Positions 1-7,644 of a stretch of 64,000 bases of DNA are shown here, piece by piece. Made by a program: the position numbers and the translations under genes. The notes beneath the pieces were generated by a model. The model ran no database searches. It was not told the DNA's origin and saw only the letters and a list, made by a program, of their open reading frames with translations. How positions within the stretch are numbered: the first letter of the stretch is position 1; each line of letters begins with the position of its first letter. The stretch comes from Variovorax paradoxus (GTDB lineage: Bacteria > Pseudomonadota > Gammaproteobacteria > Burkholderiales > Burkholderiaceae_C): NCBI RefSeq assembly GCF_024734665.1, contig NZ_CP102931.1:5888001-5952000 (forward strand). The letters are read 5' to 3'.

Positions 1-869
1 CGGCGGAAGATCAGCTGGTGGAAATGCAGCGCATCGGCCGTGCCGGGCGACTGGCCACGCGCCAGCTTGCGGTAGATGGAGAACAGCGTTTCCCACACCG
101 GGTAGATCAGCAGCAGCATCGGGAACCAGGGCGACACCACGCGGTGCCGCTGCACCAGCGTCACGCAGGCCACGGCAATCACCATGCCCCAGACGTAGGC
201 CCCGCCGTCGCCGGCGAAGATCTTGCCGCGCGGGTAGTTCCAGACCAGGAAGCCGAAGGTGGCACCGACCAGGCAGATCACCATGGCCGCCAGTTGCCGG
301 TCGCCCACCTGCAGCGCCACGTGGGAAATGGCCAGGCAGACCAGCACGGCGACCGTGCCCGCGAGCCCGTTGTAGCCGTCGATGATGTTGAAGGCATGCG
401 GCAGGCCGCCGATGGCCAGGGCTGCGAACAGCACGGTGGCATAGGGAATCATCGCCAGCCAGCCGTCGACCGTCTCGAAGCCGGTGCGCGCCACGCCCAG
501 CCCCAGCAGCCAGCACACGAGCAGCGCCGAGCCGATGGTGAGCCCCAGCCGGTAGCGCACCTTCACGTTCTGGGTGACGTCTTCGACAATGCCGCCCAGC
601 ACCGCCGGCGCGATGCACAGCAGCGTGAGCATCGAGGTCTTGACCGGCCACGACACGTTGAACGGATCGGTGCCGGTGATGCCGGCGGCCAGCCAGGCCA
701 CCCCCATGCCAAGCAGGATGCCCGCACCGCCCAGGCGCGGCACGTGGCCTTTGTGGAAGCGCTGGGGCATATCGGCGCCATAGAGGCGGGCATGCCTGCG
801 CGCGCGGCGCATGAACAGCTGAACCGAGAAGGCAGCGACGAAGAAACTGATGACGATCAGAGCAATCAT
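1..869 (-). CDS. MraY/WecA-type polyprenyl-phosphate sugar-1-phosphate transferase (partial)
   Basis: The open frame starts at an ATG (complement of 867-869) and runs off the left edge, so the C-terminus is missing. It is a polytopic membrane protein of the GT4/MraY-WecA family, which moves a sugar-1-phosphate from a UDP-sugar to undecaprenyl phosphate and so starts a lipid-linked glycan. Family marks are the N-terminal H-x-x-x-VPRLGG (42-48), the ED-x6-VRYRL loop (96-108), NIIDGYNG (162-169), FAGDGG (219-224) and a late HFHQ. The divergent glycosyltransferase at 915 and the locus behind it suggest it starts the surface polysaccharide. The exact sugar cannot be read from the sequence. Confidence 0.9.
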   Translation of the reverse strand, partial: MIALIVISFFVAAFSVQLFMRRARRHARLYGADMPQRFHKGHVPRLGGAGILLGMGVAWLAAGITGTDPFNVSWPVKTSMLTLLCIAPAVLGGIVEDVTQNVKVRYRLGLTIGSALLVCWLLGLGVARTGFETVDGWLAMIPYATVLFAALAIGGLPHAFNIIDGYNGLAGTVAVLVCLAISHVALQVGDRQLAAMVICLVGATFGFLVWNYPRGKIFAGDGGAYVWGMVIAVACVTLVQRHRVVSPWFPMLLLIYPVWETLFSIYRKLARGQSPGTADALHFHQLIFR

Positions 870-914
870 GTGTGGGGGTTGGGGAACCCTAGAATTCCCG
901 AGCGAAATTAGACC

Positions 915-1661
915 ATGCCCACGCCCCCCTCCCCCCGCCCCCCGATCACCATTTCAATCGTGAGCCACGGCCAGCTCGCGCTGGTGCTGCCGCTGCTCGA
1001 GCAGCTGGACCGGCACAGCCGCGAAGTCATCGACAAGGTTTTGCTCACATTGAACATTCCCGAGCCCGATGTGCTCGCTGGCCGCAACTGGGGCTTCGAG
1101 GTAGAGCGGATCGAGAACGCGAGCCCCAAGGGCTTCGGTGCCAATCACAACCAGGCCTTCGAGCGCTGCGGCACGCCGTGGTTCCTGGTGCTCAACCCGG
1201 ACATCCGCTTCGACAGCGACGTGCTGACGCCGCTGCTCGCGCAGGCCGCGGCCGACGCCGGGCTGCTCACGCCGCGCATCCTGGAGCCCGGCAAGGCCGA
1301 GCCGGAGCCGCACCGGGCGATGCTCACGCCACTTGAAATCGTAGGAAGAAAGAAGCCCGGCTATGTGCGGCCGACGGTGCCGGCGTGGATTCCGGGGCTG
1401 TTCATGCTGTTTCGCAGCGAGGTCTACCGGCAGCTCGGGGGCTTCGACGAGAAATTCTTCATGTACGGCGAAGACTTCGACATCTGCGCCCGCACCCGGC
1501 TCGCGGGCTGGAAGCTGCAGGTCGGCGAAGACCTGGTCGCCCGGCACGACGCGCAACGAGAAAGCCACCGGAGCAAGAAATACCTGTACTGGCACGTGAC
1601 CAGCCTGCTGAAGGTGTGGCTGTCGGGGTCGTTCTGGCGGTACTGGCGGCTTCGCAGCTGA
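915..1661 (+). CDS. glycosyltransferase family 2, rhamnosyl/galactosyltransferase-like
   Basis: This 248-residue soluble GT-A protein begins with a proline-rich stretch, then ITISIVSHGQ, a normal family 2 start. FGANHNQAF and LNPDIRF resemble the nucleotide-sugar and metal-binding DxD region of WbbL-like rhamnosyltransferases. GLFMLFRSEVYRQLGGFDE and the following YGEDFDICAR form the usual acceptor-side block. It is divergent from the gene at 869, with 45 bases between starts, and convergent with the next gene (stops one base apart). Its role is probably to add one sugar to a lipid-linked chain. Donor and linkage are unknown. Confidence 0.85.
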   Translation: MPTPPSPRPPITISIVSHGQLALVLPLLEQLDRHSREVIDKVLLTLNIPEPDVLAGRNWGFEVERIENASPKGFGANHNQAFERCGTPWFLVLNPDIRFDSDVLTPLLAQAAADAGLLTPRILEPGKAEPEPHRAMLTPLEIVGRKKPGYVRPTVPAWIPGLFMLFRSEVYRQLGGFDEKFFMYGEDFDICARTRLAGWKLQVGEDLVARHDAQRESHRSKKYLYWHVTSLLKVWLSGSFWRYWRLRS

Positions 1662-1662
1662 C

Positions 1663-2646
1663 TCAGCCGCGTTCGAGCAAGTCCTGCGCGATGGCGTGCC
1701 CGCCGCGGCCGAACCGCGCATAGCGGCCACGCGCCGCCTCGATCAGGATCGGCAGCAGACGCAGGGGGCGCGCCGCCGGAAGCTCGGCCCGGAACCGCTG
1801 GTGCGCGACCTTGGCGCGCTGCGCCTCCAGTAAAGCAGCCGGCACCCGGGCGCCGAGCTGCTGCAGGCGCTGCAGCAGCGCTTCGGCCCGGCGCAGCCGC
1901 GCTACGTGCTTGTCGCCGCGCTCGGCAAAGGCCTTGGCCATCTTCTCGGACAGCGAGAGCCGCCGTGCGCCGATCTGGTTGCTGGCGTGCTGGCGGTAGT
2001 CGATGGTCGGCTCGGGCAGCACATCCACGCGGCCGATGGCTGCCGCCACAGCGGCCAGCCATTCGTCGTGCACCCACTCCGGCGCGAACGGCAGCGCCGT
2101 GTCGAGCAGGGTCTTGCGGAACATCGTGGTGGCGCCGGTCACGAGGTTGCGGCGCAGCAGCACACCGAAGGCCTCGCCGTTCGCGATGGCTGCCAGTTCG
2201 GCCGGCTGCACTTCGAGCGCGTGGAAGAGCGTGGAGCCCAGGGGCTTGAGTTCGGCATCGACAAGGCGCGCGTCGGTGTGCAGCAGCAGCAAGTCGGGCC
2301 GCGCCTCGAACTGCGCCACCATTCGCGCGAGCCGGCCCGGGTGCCAGACGTCATCCTGGTCGCACAGTGCGATGAGGTCATGGCTGCAGGCACGCACGGC
2401 CTGCTCGAAGTTGCGCGTGACGCCCAGTGGAGGCGTGTTGTTGAACACGCGCAGCGCGACCTGGTCCGCCACGCCGCACTGCGCGAGGGTGTCGCGCACA
2501 ACGGCCAGGGTGTTATCGGTGGAGCCGTCGTCGGACAGCACGATCTCCCGCGGCAACGGCGTCTGCGCGCAGATGCTTCTGACCTGCTCGGGGAGATAGC
2601 GCGCGCCATTGCGAGTGCAGAGCGCGACGGAAACGTCGAGGGCCAT
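1663..2646 (-). CDS. glycosyltransferase family 2
   Basis: The 327-residue protein starts at the ATG at 2646. An upstream extension in the same frame is only the shadow of the next gene. The N-terminal GT-A domain shows VALCTRNGARYLPEQ, SDDGSTDNT (UDP-sugar binding) and CDQDDVW (the DxD-like metal site). The C-terminal third is rich in arginine, alanine and leucine and looks helical. Its start codon shares one base with the stop of the upstream gene at 2646 (TGATG), so the two are likely co-translated. The acceptor and sugar are not identifiable. Confidence 0.85.
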   Translation of the reverse strand: MALDVSVALCTRNGARYLPEQVRSICAQTPLPREIVLSDDGSTDNTLAVVRDTLAQCGVADQVALRVFNNTPPLGVTRNFEQAVRACSHDLIALCDQDDVWHPGRLARMVAQFEARPDLLLLHTDARLVDAELKPLGSTLFHALEVQPAELAAIANGEAFGVLLRRNLVTGATTMFRKTLLDTALPFAPEWVHDEWLAAVAAAIGRVDVLPEPTIDYRQHASNQIGARRLSLSEKMAKAFAERGDKHVARLRRAEALLQRLQQLGARVPAALLEAQRAKVAHQRFRAELPAARPLRLLPILIEAARGRYARFGRGGHAIAQDLLERG

Positions 2647-4508
2647 CAGACCGGAGGCAGGCGGGGCGGCCAGGCGTAGCTGAAGTCTTCGCGGGCCAGC
2701 ATGAGATTGGGGCTGTAAGCCGGGTCGTTCTGGATGATGGCGCCCCAGCGTTGGTGCATGTAGGCGGCTTCTGCCTGGAACTGTGCCTGCTTCTGAGGCG
2801 AGACATCCTTGGCGCGGGTGGCGGACTCGTAGTGGAACAGCTCCGCGTAGGGCGTCCAGACGTTGCGCAGGCCCGCTTCGCGCAGCCGGAGGCAGAAGTC
2901 GATGTCGTTGAAGGATTCCTTCAGGTGCACCTCGTCGAGGCCGCCGACTTCGAGGTAATGACTCTTCTGAATCACGAGGCAGGCCGCGGTGACCGCGGAG
3001 AGCGTCTGGATCAGTGCCGCGCGGCCCGCGTAGCCTTCTCGACCCATCGGCATGCGGCGGTGCGAATGCGCGGCGATGCCCCCCACGCCCAGGATCACGC
3101 CGGCATGCTGCAGAGTCTTGTTGGGGAACCACAGCCGCGCCCCCACGGCGCCGACACCCGGCTGCAGCGCCAGGCTCACCATCTCGCTCAGCCAGTCCGG
3201 CGTGATGACTTCGATGTCGTTGTTGACCAGCGCCACCAGTTCACCGTTGGCCGAGGCAACCGCCCCGTTGTTCAGCGCCGCGTAGTTGAAATCGCGGTCG
3301 TCGCGGAGCACGCGGACATTCGGCTTCTCCGTGGCAATGCGCTTGAACCACGCCAGCGTGTCCGGATCGTCGGAGCCGTTGTCGACGATGATGATTTCGT
3401 AGTTCGAATAGCTGGTTTTCTCCAGGATCGATTCGACGCATTGCCGAGTCAGCCGCAAGGCATTGCGCGTCGGGATGATCACGGAAACCAACGGTAAGAC
3501 ATCGGGCAAGGCGTAATGCACGCGGTACCCGAAATCGAGGTGTTCGGCTGTGGCGCGCACGCCGGTGCGCATGAAATGCTCGTTCAGCGCGCGCTCGCCT
3601 GCGATGGCCGCATAGGGCTTGGCGCTCATCGAACGGGCCGTGCTCTCCACGTGCACGCGCCAGTGGTACAGCACGCGCGGAATGTGCTGGATCTGGCTGG
3701 GCTGTATCCGCTCCATGCAGCGCAGCACCAGGTCCCAGTCCTGCGAGCCTTCCATGCCCACGCGGAAGCCGTTGACTGAACGCATGAGTTCGGTCGAGAG
3801 CACGCCCAGATGGCTGAACATGTTCTGCGAGCGGAAGAGATCGACGTTCCAGTCGGACTTGAAGTAGGGCCCGAAACGGTGCCCCCCCTCGTCGACCTTG
3901 TCTTCGTCCGAGTAGATCAGCTTCACGTCAGGATGGGCCGCGATGCAATCGGCCACCCAGAAAAGCGCATGGCCCGGCAGCAGATCGTCGTGGTCCATGA
4001 GCGCAACCCAGGAGCCCGAGACCAGTTCCAGCGCACTGTTGGAAGCGGCCGAGATGTGACCATTTTTCGGGCGAAATACCACCTTGATGCGCGGGTCGCT
4101 CTCGCTGTACGACTTGAGGATCTCGCGCACCTCGGCCGAAGGCGATGCGTCGTCGGCGATGCAAAGCTCCCAGTTCGGATAGATCTGGCTGCGCACCGAC
4201 TCGATAGCCTCGCGCAGCCACGCGGGGTTGGGGTTGTAGGTGGGCATCACGACCGAGATCAGCGGCCGGTCTTTCATGGCGGCCAGGCGCTGGGCGATCT
4301 TGTCGCGCAATTCGGGAGTAAGGGTGTCATAACGCTGCACCCACTTCGTATAGTCGTTGTAGCCGCCGAATCGCCTGCCCAGTTCCCAGCGAATGCCCGC
4401 CCAGCCCGACCTCTTGAACATTCGCCATGCCCGCTGCACGCGCCCCATCATTCCGGGGCCTTGCCAGAGTCCGGCCAGGCCGAGGATGAATCGATAGACA
4501 GATTTCAT
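2646..4508 (-). CDS. tandem family 2 glycosyltransferase
   Basis: This protein of about 620 residues has two GT-A domains. The first begins near SVVMPTYNPNPAWL and has ADDASPS and MDHDD. The second begins near SVIIPTRNALRLT and has VDNGSDD and VNNDIEV. Both keep a nucleotide-sugar-binding aspartate and a DxD-like site, so two transfer activities are possible. I chose the ATG at 4508 (MKSVYRF). The frame stays open to a TTG at 4631 that would add 41 arginine-rich residues. The gene is divergent from manC, and the 210 bases between them probably hold both promoters. It probably extends the polysaccharide backbone. Confidence 0.85.
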   Translation of the reverse strand: MKSVYRFILGLAGLWQGPGMMGRVQRAWRMFKRSGWAGIRWELGRRFGGYNDYTKWVQRYDTLTPELRDKIAQRLAAMKDRPLISVVMPTYNPNPAWLREAIESVRSQIYPNWELCIADDASPSAEVREILKSYSESDPRIKVVFRPKNGHISAASNSALELVSGSWVALMDHDDLLPGHALFWVADCIAAHPDVKLIYSDEDKVDEGGHRFGPYFKSDWNVDLFRSQNMFSHLGVLSTELMRSVNGFRVGMEGSQDWDLVLRCMERIQPSQIQHIPRVLYHWRVHVESTARSMSAKPYAAIAGERALNEHFMRTGVRATAEHLDFGYRVHYALPDVLPLVSVIIPTRNALRLTRQCVESILEKTSYSNYEIIIVDNGSDDPDTLAWFKRIATEKPNVRVLRDDRDFNYAALNNGAVASANGELVALVNNDIEVITPDWLSEMVSLALQPGVGAVGARLWFPNKTLQHAGVILGVGGIAAHSHRRMPMGREGYAGRAALIQTLSAVTAACLVIQKSHYLEVGGLDEVHLKESFNDIDFCLRLREAGLRNVWTPYAELFHYESATRAKDVSPQKQAQFQAEAAYMHQRWGAIIQNDPAYSPNLMLAREDFSYAWPPRLPPV

Positions 4509-4717
4509 AGATTGCGCACCCGCGAGGCGGATGAGGCGGAGCTTGTGGGAGAAATGCCGGAAAAAGCGGCGCCGAAACAATGCGTCACCGGCCGCGCGGG
4601 AGGGGATTATCTTCGCAACCAGCCGCAACAAAGGACAGCGGCGCCCGTTTCACCTCCACGCCGGCCCTCGAAAGGCTGCCCGTAAAATTGACCGGTTAAA
4701 AAAGCTAAAGGAAAACA

Positions 4718-6136
4718 ATGAGGCTACTCTCTGTGGTGCTCTCGGGAGGCGCCGGTTCCAGGCTCTGGCCTGCTTCGCGCCAGGCTTTCCCCAAGCCATT
4801 CATGAAGATCGGCAACTCCACGCTGCTCCAGCAGGCCGTCGAGCGCGGACAGGCTTGCGGGACCGGTGACCTGATGGTTGTGACCAACAAAGACCACCTG
4901 TTCCTCACGAAGGACGTGCTCGGGCAGATGAGCGACCCGCCAACCACTACCTTTCTCCTCGAGCCCAAAGGGCGCAACACCGGTCCGGCCATCGCGCTGG
5001 CAGCGCTTCAATGTGCGCGCCAGTTCAGCGGCGACACCGTCATGCTTGTTCTCTCGGCCGATCACTTGGTGCCTGACGTACATGCTTTCGTCGCCAGTGC
5101 GACCGAGGCCTTCCGCTTGGCGCAAGAGGGCAATCTCGTGGTTTTCGGCGTGAGCCCGACGAGCCCCGACACGGGCTTCGGCTACATCGAGGTCGAGCAT
5201 GTCTCGCGCGAGAGCCAGGCAGTCAAGCGCTTCGTCGAGAAACCCGACCTCGAGACGGCGCAAAAGTACCTGGCCACCGGCCGCTACTACTGGAACAGCG
5301 GCATGTTCGCGTTCACTGCCGACACCATCATCGCGGCACTCGAAAAGCACGCCCCCGATGTGATCAGGGCGGCAAGGCATGCGCTCGAAACCGCCAAGAC
5401 CTCCGGTGCCTCCGTCAACTTCGATCTGCATGCGTTCGGCCTCCAACCAGACATCAGCATCGACTATGCGGTGCTGGAGCGCGCCTCGAATGTCCATGTG
5501 GTGCCCGCCAAGTTCAGCTGGAGCGACGTGGGCTCGTGGCCCGCGGTGTCCAACGCGCTGACGCCAGACGCCAGCGGCAACACGCTTCCTGACGACGTCG
5601 TGGCCCTCGACACGACCGGCACCCACGTGCAGGTCGAAAGCTATGGCCCGAAGGTCGTTGCCACCGTTGGCGTTCACGACCTCGTGATCGTCGACACGCC
5701 CGACGCGCTGCTGGTCCTGCACAAGGACAGCGCACAAAAGGTGAAGAAGGTCGTCGACGTGCTCAAGGCCCGCAAGCACGACACGGTGCACCTGCCGCCG
5801 GTGGTCCACCGTCCCTGGGGCACATACGCCTCGCTCAAGGAAGAAGAAGGCTACAAGGTCAAGCGCATCACCGTGAGACCCGGCGAAGCGCTGTCCTTGC
5901 AATACCATCACCAGCGCGCAGAGCATTGGGTAGTCGTGCAGGGCCGCGGCATCGTGCAGATCGGAGAGACCGAGCATGAGACGCTTCCAGGCCAGTATCG
6001 CTACATTCCCCTGAAGGAAAAACACCGTCTGACCAATATTGGCGACGAGGAGCTCGTGCTCATCGAAGTCCAGTGCGGCGGCTACCTGGGCGAAGACGAC
6101 ATCGTCCGCCTCGCAGACACTTACGGCCGTACATGA
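4718..6136 (+). CDS. manC: mannose-1-phosphate guanylyltransferase / mannose-6-phosphate isomerase
   Basis: ManC makes GDP-mannose from mannose-1-phosphate and GTP. The type II bifunctional form also isomerises fructose-6-phosphate to mannose-6-phosphate. The N-terminal nucleotidyltransferase domain shows LSGGAGSRLWPASR (9-22) and FVEKPD. The C-terminal cupin domain carries RPWGTY, a GE-x-LSLQYHHQRAEHW zinc-site block and a VVQGRG strand. The length of 472 residues is normal for the family. A good ribosome site (AAAGGA) precedes the ATG. The stop overlaps the start of wzm by four bases. Gmd and Rmd further right use its product. No phosphomannomutase gene is present in the window. Confidence 0.95.
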   Translation: MRLLSVVLSGGAGSRLWPASRQAFPKPFMKIGNSTLLQQAVERGQACGTGDLMVVTNKDHLFLTKDVLGQMSDPPTTTFLLEPKGRNTGPAIALAALQCARQFSGDTVMLVLSADHLVPDVHAFVASATEAFRLAQEGNLVVFGVSPTSPDTGFGYIEVEHVSRESQAVKRFVEKPDLETAQKYLATGRYYWNSGMFAFTADTIIAALEKHAPDVIRAARHALETAKTSGASVNFDLHAFGLQPDISIDYAVLERASNVHVVPAKFSWSDVGSWPAVSNALTPDASGNTLPDDVVALDTTGTHVQVESYGPKVVATVGVHDLVIVDTPDALLVLHKDSAQKVKKVVDVLKARKHDTVHLPPVVHRPWGTYASLKEEEGYKVKRITVRPGEALSLQYHHQRAEHWVVVQGRGIVQIGETEHETLPGQYRYIPLKEKHRLTNIGDEELVLIEVQCGGYLGEDDIVRLADTYGRT

Positions 6137-6936
6137 GTCAAGTCCACTCCAATCTTCACCGAAGCGCCTTGTCCGACTGGTGGCAAGGCACCCGCCGCAC
6201 CGATATCTGGTGGACCCTTGCCTGGTTCGACATCGTCCTGCGCTATCGCCGCTCCATGCTCGGCCCGATGTGGCTCACCCTGAGCATGGGCGTGATGATC
6301 GGTGGCATGGGGCCGCTGTACAGCTCGCTGTTCGGCACCGAGCTCTCGCGCTTCTTCCCGCACCTGGCACTGGGCATCATCTTCTGGGGCTTTTTCTCCA
6401 GCATCGTGACCGATGCCTGCAACGCCTTCGTCGGGTCGTCGAACTACCTCAAGCAGGGTTACTTCCCGATCAGCCTGTTCGTCTGGCGAAGCCTGGCGCG
6501 CAATCTGATCCAGTTTGCACACCAGATCGTGCTCTACATTCCAGTGGCGATCTGGGCCGGCATTTCGCTGTCCTGGTCGGTGCTGCTCGTGCTGCCGGCC
6601 TTCGCCATCCTGATCGTCAACGCGCATGCACTGGGCCTGTTGCTGGGGCTGATCTGCACCCGCTACCGCGACGTCACGCAGATCGTCACCAGTGTGATGC
6701 AGATGCTGATGTTCCTCACGCCAGTGTTTTGGCTACCCGAAAGTCTTCCTGGACGTGCCAAATACGTACTCTGGAACCCGTTTGCACAAATGCTGGACTT
6801 GCTTCGAACCCCATTGATGGGGGGAGTGGCGCACATCCACAGTTGGCTGGGCATCCTGTTCTGGACGGTCCTGTGCCTTGCCGCAGCCACACTCCTGTTC
6901 TCGAAGTACCGCCGTCGCGTCGTCTACTGGCTCTGA
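6133..6936 (+). CDS. wzm: ABC-2 type polysaccharide export permease
   Basis: This 267-residue inner-membrane protein of the Wzm/KpsM family has about six membrane segments. The N-terminal cytoplasmic interface helix reads DIWWTLAWFDIVLRYRRSM, followed by LGPMWLTLSMG, which is typical of O-antigen permeases. The start at 6133 gives an ATGA overlap with manC. An in-frame ATG 60 bases upstream lies inside manC and is less likely. With the ATPase at 6940 it should form the channel that moves an undecaprenyl-linked polymer to the periplasm. Confidence 0.93.
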   Translation: MSQVHSNLHRSALSDWWQGTRRTDIWWTLAWFDIVLRYRRSMLGPMWLTLSMGVMIGGMGPLYSSLFGTELSRFFPHLALGIIFWGFFSSIVTDACNAFVGSSNYLKQGYFPISLFVWRSLARNLIQFAHQIVLYIPVAIWAGISLSWSVLLVLPAFAILIVNAHALGLLLGLICTRYRDVTQIVTSVMQMLMFLTPVFWLPESLPGRAKYVLWNPFAQMLDLLRTPLMGGVAHIHSWLGILFWTVLCLAAATLLFSKYRRRVVYWL

Positions 6937-6939
6937 TCC

Positions 6940-7641
6940 ATGGCATTCATTTCACTCAAAAACGTCGCCGTCAACTTCCCGATCTATGGCGCTGGCGCCA
7001 ACTCCCTAAAGAAAACGCTTGCAGCCTCCGTGACCGGTGGGCGCTTCGGCAAGGAAACCGGCGTGACAGTGGTGCAGGCGCTCAGCGGCATCAACCTCGA
7101 GCTCAAGAGCGGTGATCGGCTCGGTCTGGTGGGCCACAACGGCGCCGGCAAGTCGACATTGCTGCGTACGCTGGCCGGCGTCTATGAGCCGTCCTCGGGA
7201 GAGTTCGCGCGCCAAGGCTCGGTCGCCAGTCTGATCGACCCATCGCTGGGCATCGAGATGGACGCGACGGGCGTGGAGAACATCATGCTGCGCGGCCTTG
7301 TGATGGGCATGAGCAAAAGCCAGATCGACCGGCTCACACCTGACATCTGCGAGTTCAGCGGCCTGGGCGAGTATGTGAACATGCCCGTGCGCACCTACTC
7401 AACCGGCATGATGATGCGCTTGGCGTTCTCGATCTCGACCAGCGTCGAAGCCGATATCCTGCTGATGGACGAATGGCTGTCCGTCGGCGATGCCGCCTTT
7501 ACAGAAAAGGCAGAAAAAAGGATGAAGGACGTGGTGGCCAAATCCGGCATTCTGGTGCTCGCCTCGCACTCGCCGGATCTGATCGCCAAGGAGTGCAACC
7601 GGGTGATCCACCTCGAGCATGGGCGGATAGTCGAACGATAG
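6940..7641 (+). CDS. wzt: ABC transporter ATPase for polysaccharide export, short form
   Basis: This 233-residue ATPase has a Walker A GHNGAGKST (65-73), the signature YSTGMMMRL and a Walker B LLMDEWLSVGD. It is the nucleotide-binding partner of the permease three bases upstream. Long Wzt proteins of O8/O9a and A-band systems carry a C-terminal carbohydrate-binding domain that reads a chain-end cap. That domain is absent here: the protein ends just after the H-loop helix region. The short form resembles KpsT and the Wzt of galactan systems, where export is tied to synthesis rather than to cap recognition. Confidence 0.93.
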   Translation: MAFISLKNVAVNFPIYGAGANSLKKTLAASVTGGRFGKETGVTVVQALSGINLELKSGDRLGLVGHNGAGKSTLLRTLAGVYEPSSGEFARQGSVASLIDPSLGIEMDATGVENIMLRGLVMGMSKSQIDRLTPDICEFSGLGEYVNMPVRTYSTGMMMRLAFSISTSVEADILLMDEWLSVGDAAFTEKAEKRMKDVVAKSGILVLASHSPDLIAKECNRVIHLEHGRIVER

Positions 7642-7644
7642 TCG

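Noticed and set aside
4509..4631. TTG start at 4631 for the tandem glycosyltransferase
   Set aside because: It would add 41 residues; I preferred the ATG at 4508 (MKSVYRF). The case is not closed.
4638..4717. Promoter for manC
   Set aside because: TAAAAT at 4683-4688 is a possible -10, but no acceptable -35 was found at 15-19 bases, so it was not listed as a feature.
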